Shown here: one piece after another, positions 1-9,467 of the stretch
Position numbering within the stretch: position 1 is the first letter of the stretch
Layout of the letters: each line of letters starts with the position of its first letter
DNA from: Deltaproteobacteria bacterium HGW-Deltaproteobacteria-12
Lineage (GTDB): Bacteria > Desulfobacterota > Syntrophia > Syntrophales > Smithellaceae
NCBI GenBank assembly: GCA_002840565.1
Contig: PHBK01000016.1
Span: 1 to 64,000 of the forward strand
DNA length: 64,000 bases
Reading direction: 5' to 3'
Translations under genes and position numbers: made by a program
Notes under the pieces: generated by a model
Told to the model about the DNA's origin: nothing
The model's database searches: none
Seen by the model: only the letters and a program-made list of their open reading frames with translations

Positions 1-1
1 C

Positions 2-310
2 AAATTGTGGGATGTAGTCGAGGAACTTAAAGGAATTGAAGGACTGCCCGGTGTGACGGTATCGGAAATTCGAGGATTTGGTAAAGGCAGGGCGAAAAAC
101 GCAGAGGATAAAGTTGTTTACGAAATGGTGGAATTTGTTCCACGCATTCAATTAGAGGTTGTTGTCAATGATGAGATGGTGAATGAAGTCGTCAACGTCA
201 TTCAAAAATATGCCCATACTGGCAATACGGGTGATGGGAAAATCTTTGTGGTGAATGTGGAAGAAGTTGTAAAAATTCGCACCAATGAAAGAGGGCGTGA
301 TGCGATTTAA
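2..310 (+). CDS. P-II family nitrogen regulator (5' truncated by window)
   Basis: PII-type signalling protein; its reading frame is already open at base 2, so the first ~10 residues lie outside the window. The visible part has the PII order: the VTVSEIRGFGKGRA segment (beta strand leading to the T-loop), a T-loop with a tyrosine in the VVYEMVEF stretch, a PRIQLEVVV strand, and the C-terminal HTGNTGDGKIFV signature with VVKIRTNERG. PII proteins form trimers that sense ATP/ADP and 2-oxoglutarate and bind transporters or enzymes. The T-loop is shorter and different from GlnB/GlnK, so it may be a NifI-like or otherwise specialised member. Its partner gene is not visible. Confidence 0.85.
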   Translation, partial: KLWDVVEELKGIEGLPGVTVSEIRGFGKGRAKNAEDKVVYEMVEFVPRIQLEVVVNDEMVNEVVNVIQKYAHTGNTGDGKIFVVNVEEVVKIRTNERGRDAI

Positions 311-366
311 TGGTATGTTCATTTTGGTAACACGCGCGATTGTATCGTATAAGTAAAGGAGAAAAA

Positions 367-969
367 ATGAAAAAAGCAATCATGAGTGTTTTGGCAGGCG
401 TAATGAGCTTGCTTTTAATAGGATGTGCGGGAACGTCACAGGCAATCCATCAGAGCGCACAGAGCCAGCGAATGGATGTTTTTATGGAAATCAAGAATGA
501 CGCCATGCCAGCACAGGGTTTTGTTATTCTTACCATCAAAGCAACAATCAAGACCCATCTGGAAAGATACTATGCACTTGAATCAAAAGAATCGGTTCAC
601 GGAAAACCCGGTTACCCCTTCGTGATCAACATTGACGGACAGGCGGCAACCTGGAAAGTTGACGGGCAAAAAGAAAGCCTGCCGCGCTATGACAAGAATG
701 GAGAGACAAGCCGTGATCCTGATGCGGGAGAAGGCATCAAGTACGTACTTGAGAAAAAGATACAACTGCGACCGGGTGCGCACAAAGTATTTTTCAGCCT
801 GCCTGCCGATGACTATTTCAAGGAAGTGGAAGTATCGCTCAAAGAAGGAAATGCGCCCATCCTTGAGTTCAGGCCCGTTTATAAATACAAAACACTGCCT
901 ACACGGATTCCCACCTTCGTTAAGGGGATCAGGGATTACGAGGTGTATTGGGGGAATACAAAGATATAG
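367..969 (+). CDS. Putative lipoprotein of unknown function
   Basis: Predicted outer-membrane or periplasmic lipoprotein. The N-terminus MKKAIMSVLAGVMSLLLIGC is a lipoprotein signal with a lipobox ending at Cys20. I chose the ATG at 367 because an AGGAG-like site lies just upstream and the signal peptide begins there; an upstream in-frame start at 340 would add nine hydrophilic residues. The mature part is about 180 residues of soluble, beta-rich-looking sequence with no family I recognise. It sits between the PII gene and a stretch of gene debris, so context does not suggest a role. Confidence 0.75.
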   Translation: MKKAIMSVLAGVMSLLLIGCAGTSQAIHQSAQSQRMDVFMEIKNDAMPAQGFVILTIKATIKTHLERYYALESKESVHGKPGYPFVINIDGQAATWKVDGQKESLPRYDKNGETSRDPDAGEGIKYVLEKKIQLRPGAHKVFFSLPADDYFKEVEVSLKEGNAPILEFRPVYKYKTLPTRIPTFVKGIRDYEVYWGNTKI

Positions 970-1119
970 GGCGGGCGATTAAGACGTCTGACGGCATCAC
1001 AAGACCGCGGAGCGCGGGGAAGTCGATTTGATGGGCGAAAAAGTGGTTTACAAGCACCTCGACCAGAATGTTCACTGTTTTATCCGCGCCGCCGGCCCGC
1101 TGATTTACGGCGTCGGGAC

Positions 1120-1278
1120 GGACTGTGTCATCAGAGTTTGATGCAGGTCCTGTCTCTTTATGCGGCAAACTCCATTTTTACGAAGGGGTATTTGACCACT
1201 CCTGGCCAGGAATATGAAGAAGACATGGACATGATTACCAAAGCCGGTTTTTACGTGACGGATTGGACGGCAGCTTAG
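1120..1278 (+). pseudogene. BioB-like radical SAM C-terminal fragment
   Basis: The frame from 1141 to 1278 encodes 45 residues including AANSIFTKGYLTTPG and EEDMDMITKAGF. This resembles the C-terminal tail of biotin synthase, where a GANSIF.G..LTT motif is followed by an acidic stretch and M...G. The radical SAM core with its three cysteines is absent, so this is a remnant. A 36-codon frame (1031-1141) ends at the ATG of the fragment but resembles nothing I know; it may be other debris. The whole 970-1309 gap holds only such pieces. The BioB assignment rests on motif resemblance only. Confidence 0.5.
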
Positions 1279-1309
1279 GCGGTAATAAAACTTAAAGGAA
1301 ATAACGAAA

Positions 1310-2323
1310 ATGAGTCTCAACAAAAAGGCGGTGGCCTTACTCTCCGGGGGGTTAGACAGTACTCTGGCTGTAAAAATGATGATCGACCAGGGCATCGATG
1401 TCACGGCTGTCCATTTTACAAGCGTTTTTTGCAATTGTTCGCCTAAATCAGCAGGCTGTAAAATGCATGCGCGTAAAGTCGCTGAAGAATTTTCCGTTCC
1501 CATTTCCGTCATCCACAAGGGAATGGACTATATCAAGATGGTAGAAAACCCGCCGCACGGCCATGGTAGCGCGATGAATGCCTGTATCGATTGCCGCATT
1601 TACATGCTGCGCAAGGTCAAAGAGATGATGCCGGAGATGGGCGCTTCCTTTGTGATAACGGGAGAAGTTCTTGGCCAGCGTCCCATGTCACAGCAGAGAC
1701 ATACGATTCGCCTGATCGAAAAGGAAAGCGGGTTGCGGGACTTAATCCTTCGCCCTCTCTCGGCCCAACATTTCGAGCCCACGATGCCGGAGCGCGAAGG
1801 CATCGTGGACCGGGATAAACTGCTCAATATTTCCGGTCGGGGTCGTAAGGAGCAATTTGCGCTTGCGGATAACCTAGGTGTTAAGGACTATCCCTGTCCT
1901 GCCGGCGGTTGTCTCTTGACCGACAAGGTCATTGCCGCGCGTCTGCGCGATCTTTTCGATCACACGCCCGATTACAACCATACCGATTTAGTTCTTTTGA
2001 CGCTGGGTCGTCACTACCGTCTGCATCCTGATCTCAAGATTATCCTGGGCCGCAAACAGGAAGAAAATGAACGGCTTTTGACCCTGGTCAAAGACGGACA
2101 AAGTATTTTTCAGCCAGATAATTTCCGCGGGCCGACGATTCTGGCCGTGGGCTGTCTGGATGCCAAACGGGATGAAACCATAGGCGAGATCATCATTGCA
2201 CATAGTCAGGATAAAAAAACATTATATCGGATTAAGAAAACATTATTGTCCAATGACAAAATATCATCATTTGAAGCCCAAAGTTGTCCCCGCAATACAT
2301 GGGACCGGTGTCGTTTGGGTTGA
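1310..2323 (+). CDS. ThiI/MnmA-like PP-loop thiolation protein
   Basis: ATP-pyrophosphatase (PP-loop) protein likely to adenylate tRNA uridine, or a related substrate, for sulfur insertion. The N-terminal LSGGLDST motif (residues 11-18) binds ATP. Cys92 and Cys95 (CIDC) and Cys196 and Cys201 (CPAGGC) are candidate sulfur-relay or metal-binding residues. There is no N-terminal THUMP domain, so it is not a classical ThiI. The last ~120 residues (ILAVGCLDAKRDE and onward) look like the NFACT-R-type C-terminal domain of deltaproteobacterial 'thiouridylase' proteins. It is followed after 48 bp by larE, another PP-loop sulfur-transfer gene, and then fdhD, which suggests a sulfur-trafficking operon. 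The exact RNA target is not deducible from sequence. Confidence 0.75.
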   Translation: MSLNKKAVALLSGGLDSTLAVKMMIDQGIDVTAVHFTSVFCNCSPKSAGCKMHARKVAEEFSVPISVIHKGMDYIKMVENPPHGHGSAMNACIDCRIYMLRKVKEMMPEMGASFVITGEVLGQRPMSQQRHTIRLIEKESGLRDLILRPLSAQHFEPTMPEREGIVDRDKLLNISGRGRKEQFALADNLGVKDYPCPAGGCLLTDKVIAARLRDLFDHTPDYNHTDLVLLTLGRHYRLHPDLKIILGRKQEENERLLTLVKDGQSIFQPDNFRGPTILAVGCLDAKRDETIGEIIIAHSQDKKTLYRIKKTLLSNDKISSFEAQSCPRNTWDRCRLG

Positions 2324-2371
2324 TAAATTTGGCAAAATGCAGGTTGGAATTAACAATAAAGGAGGAGAAAA

Positions 2372-3262
2372 TTGATAGTGTCGCAGGGAACACAGTCGCA
2401 AAACATCAGTCCGGAGGAAATCAAAGCGACTAATGAGAAATACAATAATTTATTGGCTACCCTGAAGCGTCTGGTGCATGTGGCCATTGCCTTTTCCGGA
2501 GGTGTCGACAGTTCGTTTTTGCTTGCCGCAGCGCGAGAGGCCCTGGGTGACAAAGCGGTGGGAATCACCATCGATTCGCCGGCATTACCCCGGCATGAAC
2601 TGGAAGACGCCATTGAGATCGCCCGTTTGGTCGGGGCCAGACATATCATTGTCCAATCCGCTGAAATTGAATCTGAGGTCAAACAAAACCCTGTCAACCG
2701 CTGTTATTTTTGTAAGAAGGCGGAGTTCGGCGCGATCATCGAAAAAGCAAAGAGCCTTGGAATCCGGTATGTCCTGGACGGAAGCAATGCAGATGATTTG
2801 ATGGACTATCGTCCGGGGAGGAAGGCCATTGATGAATTGCAGGTGTTGAGCCCTCTGCTGGAAGCCGGATTGACGAAGGCGGAGATTCGTGAATTTTCCA
2901 GAACACTCAATCTGCCAACGTGGGACAAGCCTGCCTATGCCTGCTTGTTTTCTCGCATTCCTTACGGACAGGATATAAGGCTTGAAGATCTGGAGAGAGT
3001 CGAGAAGGGAGAAAAATTTTTCATCGACAAAGGGTTCAGGACTATTCGGGTGAGGTGTCATCATGATCTGGCCCGTATTGAAGTGGCTGCCACAGACAGA
3101 ATGAAGTTGCTTGAAGAACCTCTGGCATCGGAAATAACGCAAGCGCTGAAATCCATGGGCTTTCAATATGTCACCCTCGATATTCAGGGCTATCGCATGG
3201 GGAGTTTGAACGAAGCCATCGGGCCAACCAAATCGAAATGCAGTGGTGAAAATCATGGATGA
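2372..3262 (+). CDS. larE: ATP-dependent sacrificial sulfur transferase LarE
   Basis: LarE-family enzyme that activates a carboxylated pyridinium substrate with ATP and donates sulfur during synthesis of the nickel-pincer (NPN) cofactor of lactate racemase. The PP-loop SGGVDSS lies at residues 42-48. NRCYFCK carries Cys111 and Cys114, and the PAYACLFSRIPYG block carries Cys191 at the position of the sacrificial cysteine of LarE. Three cysteines in this pattern suggest the variant that uses an [4Fe-4S] cluster rather than its own cysteine sulfur; that is inference. Start is TTG 2372 behind GGAGGAG. No larA, larB or larC is visible, so the partner may be elsewhere or the protein may serve another pathway. 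Confidence 0.85.
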   Translation: MIVSQGTQSQNISPEEIKATNEKYNNLLATLKRLVHVAIAFSGGVDSSFLLAAAREALGDKAVGITIDSPALPRHELEDAIEIARLVGARHIIVQSAEIESEVKQNPVNRCYFCKKAEFGAIIEKAKSLGIRYVLDGSNADDLMDYRPGRKAIDELQVLSPLLEAGLTKAEIREFSRTLNLPTWDKPAYACLFSRIPYGQDIRLEDLERVEKGEKFFIDKGFRTIRVRCHHDLARIEVAATDRMKLLEEPLASEITQALKSMGFQYVTLDIQGYRMGSLNEAIGPTKSKCSGENHG

Positions 3263-4076
3263 ACGATTGTACGGCACCTTTGACATAAAAGAGATTATCG
3301 CTGATCATGGCGTGATCACTTTGCGCGAAGGCCAAAAAGATGTTATCGGCGAAATATCGCTGAAAATATACATCAACGGAACAGAATACGCGTCGCTTCT
3401 GTGCCTCGATCAACTGACCGAAGAACTGGCGCTGGGCTTTCTCTATAGTGAAGGCGTCATTGACACCATAGATGATGTCGCCTCCGTTTCTTATAATGAA
3501 CGTCTCTTCGCCGTCATGATCAACCTTGCCCCCGGAAAATCCGTCGAAAAGTGTGAGAGTCTGCGCAGCGTCACGTCAGGCTGCGGAAAATGCTTTACCT
3601 ACATCAATCCCCTCAAACATGAAAAATTTCTGCGCGTTGAGAATCAGGACAGGTTTCCTCTCTGCGACATTCTGGCTGCCATGAAAGACTTCGAGCGGCA
3701 ATCCGAAGTTTACAGGGCCATCGGCGGGGTTCACAGCGTTCTCTTTCGGCACAAAGCCTTTTCCGTTTTCAATGAGGATATCGGCAGGCATAATTGCTTC
3801 GACAAGATCGGAGGCGTGCTCCTGAAAAACAACAAAATGGATCTGGTTGAAAAGGGAATGCTGTTTGTCAGCGGGCGGGTTTCTTCCGAGATTATCACCA
3901 AGGTCATCCGTCTCGGCGTTCCGATCCTGGTGTCCCGATCGACCCCCACAGCCGCCGCCGTGAATCTCGCCCGGGAATACAACGTCACCCTCCTTGGCTA
4001 TGTGCGTAGCAATGACGGGTTTGTATATTCCGGGGAAGATCGATTGACGCAAGAAGGTACCTCATCAATCTCCTGA
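3255..4076 (+). CDS. fdhD: FdhD sulfur carrier for formate dehydrogenase
   Basis: FdhD takes sulfur from a cysteine desulfurase and transfers it to the molybdenum/tungsten cofactor of formate dehydrogenase. The SGCGKC motif holds Cys110 and Cys113, matching the catalytic loop of E. coli FdhD. The FNEDIGRHNCFDKIGG block and the LFVSGRVSSEI...SRSTPTAAAV segment are the conserved cofactor-binding core. ATG 3255 overlaps the larE stop by 8 bp; a GTG at 3243 would add four residues. The natural end appears to be near EDRLT. The last residues QEGTSSIS are read from sequence belonging, in another frame, to an Rrf2 gene, so the 3' end is a recombination joint. Function is probably intact. Two further fdhD fragments lie at 7.9 and 13.5 kb. 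Confidence 0.92.
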   Translation: MDERLYGTFDIKEIIADHGVITLREGQKDVIGEISLKIYINGTEYASLLCLDQLTEELALGFLYSEGVIDTIDDVASVSYNERLFAVMINLAPGKSVEKCESLRSVTSGCGKCFTYINPLKHEKFLRVENQDRFPLCDILAAMKDFERQSEVYRAIGGVHSVLFRHKAFSVFNEDIGRHNCFDKIGGVLLKNNKMDLVEKGMLFVSGRVSSEIITKVIRLGVPILVSRSTPTAAAVNLAREYNVTLLGYVRSNDGFVYSGEDRLTQEGTSSIS

Positions 4077-4375
4077 AGACTAGCGGCCTGGTAACGACGC
4101 TTCGCGGGGCAAAAGGGGGATACAGGCTTAGCAAACCACCTGTTGAAATCACCATGAAAGATATTTTCCGGGTGGTTGAAGGGCCGGTCTCTTTTATCGA
4201 TTGCCTGCATTCACCATCGGTCTGCAATCGTGCCTCCTGCTGTGCGGCCCGTGATCTCTGGGACGAAGCGGTACAAAGCCTGGAAAAGACACTGGCGTCT
4301 TATACCCTGGAGGACATGGTGGAGAAGCAGCAGGCAAAGCAGGAAAATTCAGCGGCAAATAACTATGCCATATAA
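4046..4375 (+). pseudogene. Rrf2-family regulator, N-terminal part missing
   Basis: From about 4046, in the frame of 4154, the sequence reads ARRYLINLLKTSGLV, RGAKGGYRLSKPP, then ITMKDIFRVVEGP and a CLHSPSVCNRASCCAARDLW segment. This is the wing of the winged helix, the dimerisation region and the cysteine loop of an Rrf2 protein. The first ~45 residues, including the start and the first two helices of the HTH, are absent. The joint lies inside the 3' end of fdhD, whose stop is out of frame with this remnant. An intact Rrf2 gene starts at 5283. Without the recognition helix this copy cannot work as a regulator unless translated from an internal start. Confidence 0.8.
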
Positions 4376-4552
4376 TGTATGAAGAGATAAGGCGATGACG
4401 ATCAATCCGGAACATATTACCCTTAACATGACGTTCGGGAGGCGGACTTCGGACAACAGGGCCATGTGCTTTATCGCCATGGCCATGTGCCGACTCCGGG
4501 AAAGGGGACATTCGTTCATGTAGTCGTTTCGAAAACGCATGAATAAGAGGAA

Positions 4553-4602
4553 ACAACCCGCACCCGGTCAGGAATGATGAACCGGATGGCGGGTTTTTTA
4601 TT
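4553..4602 (+). terminator. Rho-independent terminator after the fdhD/Rrf2 remnant
   Basis: An imperfect inverted repeat (AACCCGCACCCGGT on the left, ACCGGATGGCGGGTT on the right) with a short A/G-rich loop is followed by TTTTTTATTTT. It would end transcription coming from the ThiI-like/larE/fdhD genes and separates them from the hydrolase gene that starts at 4667. Confidence 0.7.
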
Positions 4603-4666
4603 TTGAAATTCAATTCGCAAGACGAAGGAAAATGAAAGTACAAAGGCTGAAATCATGGAGGACGTA

Positions 4667-5233
4667 ATGAGAGGGTTGATTGTGCCCGGATTGAACGGTT
4701 CCGGTCCCGATCACTGGCAGACGCTTTGGGAAAAGAGATATGGGTTTGAGCGCGTAGAGCAGTGCGACTGGGAAAACCCCGATGTCGCCGTATGGGTGAA
4801 GACCTTGGATGCAGCCATCATGGCGCACCCGGAACCGTTAGTTCTTGTCGCCCACAGTCTCGGTTGCTTCACGGTTATTCTATTGGCGGGGCTATACGTG
4901 GACCATACAAACAGAGTCCAATCAGCCTTGCTTATTGCACCTCCCGATATTGCATCATCCACTGCACTGCCAGACTCGACAAAGGGATTTGCCCCGCATA
5001 ATCCGGGTAAGCTGCCTTTTCCTTCCGTCATTGTGGGCAGCAAGAACGATCCCTACATGAAGCCGGAGACGGCGCAGGATCTGGCATCAGCCATTGGAAG
5101 CCGCTTCGTTAATGCCGGATTCGTCGGTCATATTAACGTCGATTCCGGACATGGCCCATGGCCGCAGGGTGAAGTTCTGTTGCAGAATTTAATAAACAAA
5201 AAAAGTCTTGACAAATGTTTCCCGGTTGTTTAA
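4667..5233 (+). CDS. RBBP9/YdeN-family alpha/beta hydrolase
   Basis: Small serine hydrolase of the RBBP9/YdeN type (about 188 residues, usual length). VPGLNGSGPDHWQ is the oxyanion/N-terminal motif of the family, AHSLGC carries the nucleophile Ser, VGSKNDPY the acidic residue, and GHINVDSGHGPWPQG the catalytic His. ATG 4667 is chosen because a TGGAGG site lies five bases upstream; the ORF could open at 4655. The physiological substrate is unknown for most of the family. It lies alone between a terminator and the Rrf2 promoter. Confidence 0.85.
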   Translation: MRGLIVPGLNGSGPDHWQTLWEKRYGFERVEQCDWENPDVAVWVKTLDAAIMAHPEPLVLVAHSLGCFTVILLAGLYVDHTNRVQSALLIAPPDIASSTALPDSTKGFAPHNPGKLPFPSVIVGSKNDPYMKPETAQDLASAIGSRFVNAGFVGHINVDSGHGPWPQGEVLLQNLINKKSLDKCFPVV

Positions 5234-5251
5234 ATACTACTAAAATGATAG
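5208..5251 (+). promoter_or_regulatory. Promoter and putative operator of the Rrf2 gene
   Basis: TTGACA (5208-5213), a 17-base spacer and TAAATA (5231-5236) form a good sigma-70-type promoter. It overlaps ACTACTAAAATGATAG (5236-5251), which lies about 30 bp before the Rrf2 start and resembles the AT-rich sites used by Rrf2-family regulators. Autoregulation is likely but inferred. The same promoter plus motif, with the same spacing, recurs at 13419-13462. Confidence 0.65.
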
Positions 5252-5282
5252 GAATTATAGCAATCATATTTAGGGTGATGAC

Positions 5283-5720
5283 ATGAAGCTTTCCACGAGG
5301 GCAAGATACGGCGTACGATTGATGTTGGCGCTGGCCAGGAATTATGGACAGGGGACTCTTTTCCTGAAGGAAGTGGCAAAAAGCGAGGAGATATCTGAAA
5401 AATATCTCGGCCAGATCATCATTCCCCTGCGGGGCGCCGGTCTGGTGAATTCCAACCGGGGTGTTCACGGCGGTTACACCCTCGCCAGATCGCCGGGTGA
5501 GATCACCCTGCGACAGATTGTGGAACCGTTGGAAGGGGACTGCCTGGTCGATTGTGTGAAAAACGCGTCTGCATGTTCGCGTGTCAGCACCTGCGCCAGC
5601 CGGGATGTTTGGGCGCTGCTGGGCGGCAAGATTACGGAAACCCTGGACGCCATCACCCTGGAGCAGTTGGTGCGCATGAATCAGGACAAGGCGGAACAGG
5701 CGAATAGCCAAAATATTTAA
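5283..5720 (+). CDS. Rrf2-family transcriptional regulator (IscR/CymR-like)
   Basis: Winged-helix regulator of 145 residues, the usual Rrf2 length. MKLSTRARYGVRLMLALA opens the domain and GLVNSNRGVHGGYTLAR is the wing. Four cysteines (87, 91, 98 and 104) sit in the region where IscR-type proteins bind an iron-sulfur cluster, so Fe-S or sulfur-status sensing is plausible. It precedes mnmA, nadA (itself an Fe-S enzyme) and the methionine/cysteine genes, which fits a regulator of cysteine/sulfur or Fe-S metabolism. A matching operator overlaps its own promoter. It is an intact relative of the headless copy at 4046-4375. Confidence 0.88.
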   Translation: MKLSTRARYGVRLMLALARNYGQGTLFLKEVAKSEEISEKYLGQIIIPLRGAGLVNSNRGVHGGYTLARSPGEITLRQIVEPLEGDCLVDCVKNASACSRVSTCASRDVWALLGGKITETLDAITLEQLVRMNQDKAEQANSQNI

Positions 5721-5784
5721 CAATACGGGACAGCATGATTGCTTTTACGGTGTGAAGGGTTTTTTTGGATAAGGATCAAGGAAT

Positions 5785-6858
5785 ATGACAACCGGCAAGA
5801 AAGTCCTGGTCGCCATGAGCGGCGGGGTGGATTCCTCCGTGGCCGCCCTGTTGCTGAAGGAGCAGGGTTACCGGATTACAGGCGTGACGATGTGCCTCGG
5901 CGTGCAGGAAACGGAGGGTGAAAAGCCCCGCTGCTGCGGACCCGATGCCGTCGATGATGCCCGGCATGTCTGCGGCCGGCTGGGGATACCCCACCATGTT
6001 TTCGATTATGCGGCGGACTTGGAGGCACAGGTCATCGGTCCGTTTATTGCCGACTATGCCCGCGGGTGGACGCCCAATCCCTGCGTCAACTGCAACCGCC
6101 ACCTGAAATTCGGTTCGCTCCTTAACAAAGCCAAGGCGATGGGTTTCGACTATCTGGCAACGGGCCATTACGCCGGCATCGATCCGGAAGGGGGGAGCTT
6201 TCTCCTGAAGCGGCCGAAGGATAAACGCAAGGACCAGACCTATTTTCTCTATCACATGGCCCGGGAACGTCTCGCCTCGATCCTCTTTCCGCTTGCGCCT
6301 TATACCAAGGAAATGGTGCGGGCGATGGCGGAAAAAGCCGGCCTGCCCGTGGCAGCAAAAGCGGAAAGCCAGGATATCTGCTTTGTGACGCAGAAAACCT
6401 ACCATGCTTTTATCACCGTACGTCTGCCGGAGATACGGCCGGGGTGGATTGTGGATAAAGACGGCAAAAAAATTAGCGAGCACCGGGGCATCGTTTTCTA
6501 TACGATTGGCCAGCGCGGCGGTTTGGGGATCAGCCATAAGACGCCGCTGTATGTCGTCGCTATCGATGTGACCCGAAACCGGGTTGTCGTGGGAGAAAAA
6601 ACGGATTTACAGGCAAAATGCCTGATCGCCGGCGATCTGAATATCCTTGTCCGGGACTGGCCCGAAAAGGTTCACGCCAAGATCCGTTACCGGAAGAAGG
6701 AAGCCCCCTGTACGGTTGACTTTGAAAAAGACAAACTCCGGGTTGTCTTTGAGGAAGACCAGGAGGCCATCACGCCGGGGCAGTCCGTCGTCTTTTACGA
6801 CGGCGACTTGGTTCTGGGCGGCGGTGTGATTGAAGAGGTTCTCAATGGAACTCATTGA
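5785..6858 (+). CDS. mnmA: tRNA 2-thiouridylase MnmA
   Basis: MnmA adenylates uridine 34 of Lys, Glu and Gln tRNAs and inserts sulfur to give 2-thiouridine. The PP-loop SGGVDSS is at residues 12-18. Cys100 (NPCVNCNR) and Cys199 (AESQDICFV) are the two catalytic cysteines that relay persulfide, matching the E. coli pair in position and spacing. The C-terminal beta-barrel region (GQRGGLGISHKTPLYVV onward) is complete and the length is normal at 357 residues. The nadA start overlaps its end by 14 bp, so the two are translationally coupled. Confidence 0.95.
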   Translation: MTTGKKVLVAMSGGVDSSVAALLLKEQGYRITGVTMCLGVQETEGEKPRCCGPDAVDDARHVCGRLGIPHHVFDYAADLEAQVIGPFIADYARGWTPNPCVNCNRHLKFGSLLNKAKAMGFDYLATGHYAGIDPEGGSFLLKRPKDKRKDQTYFLYHMARERLASILFPLAPYTKEMVRAMAEKAGLPVAAKAESQDICFVTQKTYHAFITVRLPEIRPGWIVDKDGKKISEHRGIVFYTIGQRGGLGISHKTPLYVVAIDVTRNRVVVGEKTDLQAKCLIAGDLNILVRDWPEKVHAKIRYRKKEAPCTVDFEKDKLRVVFEEDQEAITPGQSVVFYDGDLVLGGGVIEEVLNGTH

Positions 6859-7753
6859 AGCAATTGAAAAACTGAAAAAGGAACGAAATGCGGTCATTCT
6901 GGCTCACAACTATCAGATCCCGGAGGTTCAGGATATTGCCGATTTTATTGGGGATTCGCTCGGATTGAGCATTGAGGCAGCCAAAACGGAAGCGGATGTA
7001 ATCGTCTTCTGCGGCGTCTATTTTATGGCGGAGACGGCCAAGATTCTCTCTCCGGACAAGATGGTTATCATTCCCGATCCCAAGGCCGGCTGTCCCATGG
7101 CGGATATGATCACGGGTGAGCAGTTGCGGGCGCTCAAGGTGCAGCATCCCCGGGCGAAAGTTCTTTGTTATGTCAACACGACGGCCGAGGTCAAGGCGGA
7201 ATGCGACTTGTGCTGCACCTCAGCCAATGCCGTCCGCATGGTCTCCGAGGTCCTGAAGGATGAAGAGGAGATCATCTTCGTTCCCGATCAGTACCTGGCA
7301 GATTTTGTCTCGGAAAAGACGGGGCGGTCATTCATCCTCTGGCGGGGCTATTGTCCTACCCATGCGAAAATACTGCCGGAGCAGATCATGGCGTTGAAGG
7401 AAAAGCATCCGATGGCTGCGGTTGTAGCGCATCCCGAATGCCCGAGACCAGTGCGTCACCTGGCCGATCAGGTGTTGTCGACGGAGGGGATGTGTCGCTG
7501 GATTGCAGCCAAGGGGCCCAAAGAAATCATTGTGGCCACGGAACTCGGCATTATCCACCGGCTGCAGAGGGAAAATCCGGGCAAAGTCTTTTATCCCGTG
7601 TCGGACAGGGCCCTTTGCCCCAATATGAAATTAACGACCCTGGAGAAAGTTCTCTGGTCTCTTGAAGATATGAAGCATCCCATCGAAGTTCCGGAGGATA
7701 TTGCCGATCGTGCAAGGGCCAGTATTGAGAGGATGCTGCATCATAAGGATTAA
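6845..7753 (+). CDS. nadA: Quinolinate synthase A
   Basis: NadA condenses iminoaspartate (from NadB) with dihydroxyacetone phosphate to form quinolinate for NAD synthesis. It is an oxygen-sensitive [4Fe-4S] enzyme. Cys83 (AGCPMAD), Cys170 (GYCPTH) and Cys258 (ALCPNMK) are spaced like the three cluster ligands of the family. HNYQIPEVQDIADFIGDS and HPECP are further signatures. ATG 6845 gives 302 residues; a TTG at 6830 is possible but lengthens the overlap with mnmA. nadB and nadC are not in the window. Confidence 0.95.
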   Translation: MELIEAIEKLKKERNAVILAHNYQIPEVQDIADFIGDSLGLSIEAAKTEADVIVFCGVYFMAETAKILSPDKMVIIPDPKAGCPMADMITGEQLRALKVQHPRAKVLCYVNTTAEVKAECDLCCTSANAVRMVSEVLKDEEEIIFVPDQYLADFVSEKTGRSFILWRGYCPTHAKILPEQIMALKEKHPMAAVVAHPECPRPVRHLADQVLSTEGMCRWIAAKGPKEIIVATELGIIHRLQRENPGKVFYPVSDRALCPNMKLTTLEKVLWSLEDMKHPIEVPEDIADRARASIERMLHHKD

Positions 7754-7769
7754 TTGACGGTGGTCATTT

Positions 7770-8057
7770 ATGGAATATTTTGAAATTAATAAATTCGACA
7801 GGAACCTGAAGAATAAAAGGACGGAGCCTATTATGGAAGAAGTCCTCCCTGATGCCCTATACAGCGATACCGGTTCTTCCCGAGAAATCCTTTTGACGAG
7901 TGGGAGAATATCATCGGAGATCCTTTCCAGGGCTCTCCGATGTCTGATGCCCGTGATTGCTGCAGATATCGCTCCCATAACGCAAGCGCTCGAACCGGCC
8001 TGCGAGGCTGGTCTGGCTAATGCCGGAAGGGTGCAGGGAACCCGGATGATTGCATGA
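7770..8057 (+). pseudogene. Divergent FdhD C-terminal remnant
   Basis: A 95-codon frame whose second half, ILLTSGRISSEILSRALR..MPVIAADIAP.T.ALE, lines up with the C-terminal block of FdhD (LFVSGRVSSEI...VPILVSRSTPTAAAV). It lacks the catalytic CxxC loop, the N-terminal half and the GRHN block, so it cannot act in sulfur transfer. It is more divergent than the fragment at 13.5 kb and seems to come from another FdhD lineage. A short domain-only protein is conceivable, but decay is more likely because the conserved SRS.PT core has become AADIAP.T. Confidence 0.6.
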
Positions 8058-8143
8058 AGCGGCGAAGATAGAATCCGTTCATCTCGTTCTTCCGCTTGAT
8101 CATCCCTGATATTTAAAATCATGATCATAGAATATAGAATTAG

Positions 8144-9445
<1,302 letters not shown>

Positions 9446-9467
9446 TCGTTATAGAGGTATAAACTTT

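Noticed and set aside
4395-4523. 42-residue frame after the Rrf2 remnant
   Set aside because: MTINPEHITLNMTF start looks protein-like but nothing further is conserved; probably gene debris before the terminator.
5776-6537. 253-codon minus-strand frame over mnmA
   Set aside because: Antisense shadow of a GC-rich gene with perfect MnmA motifs.
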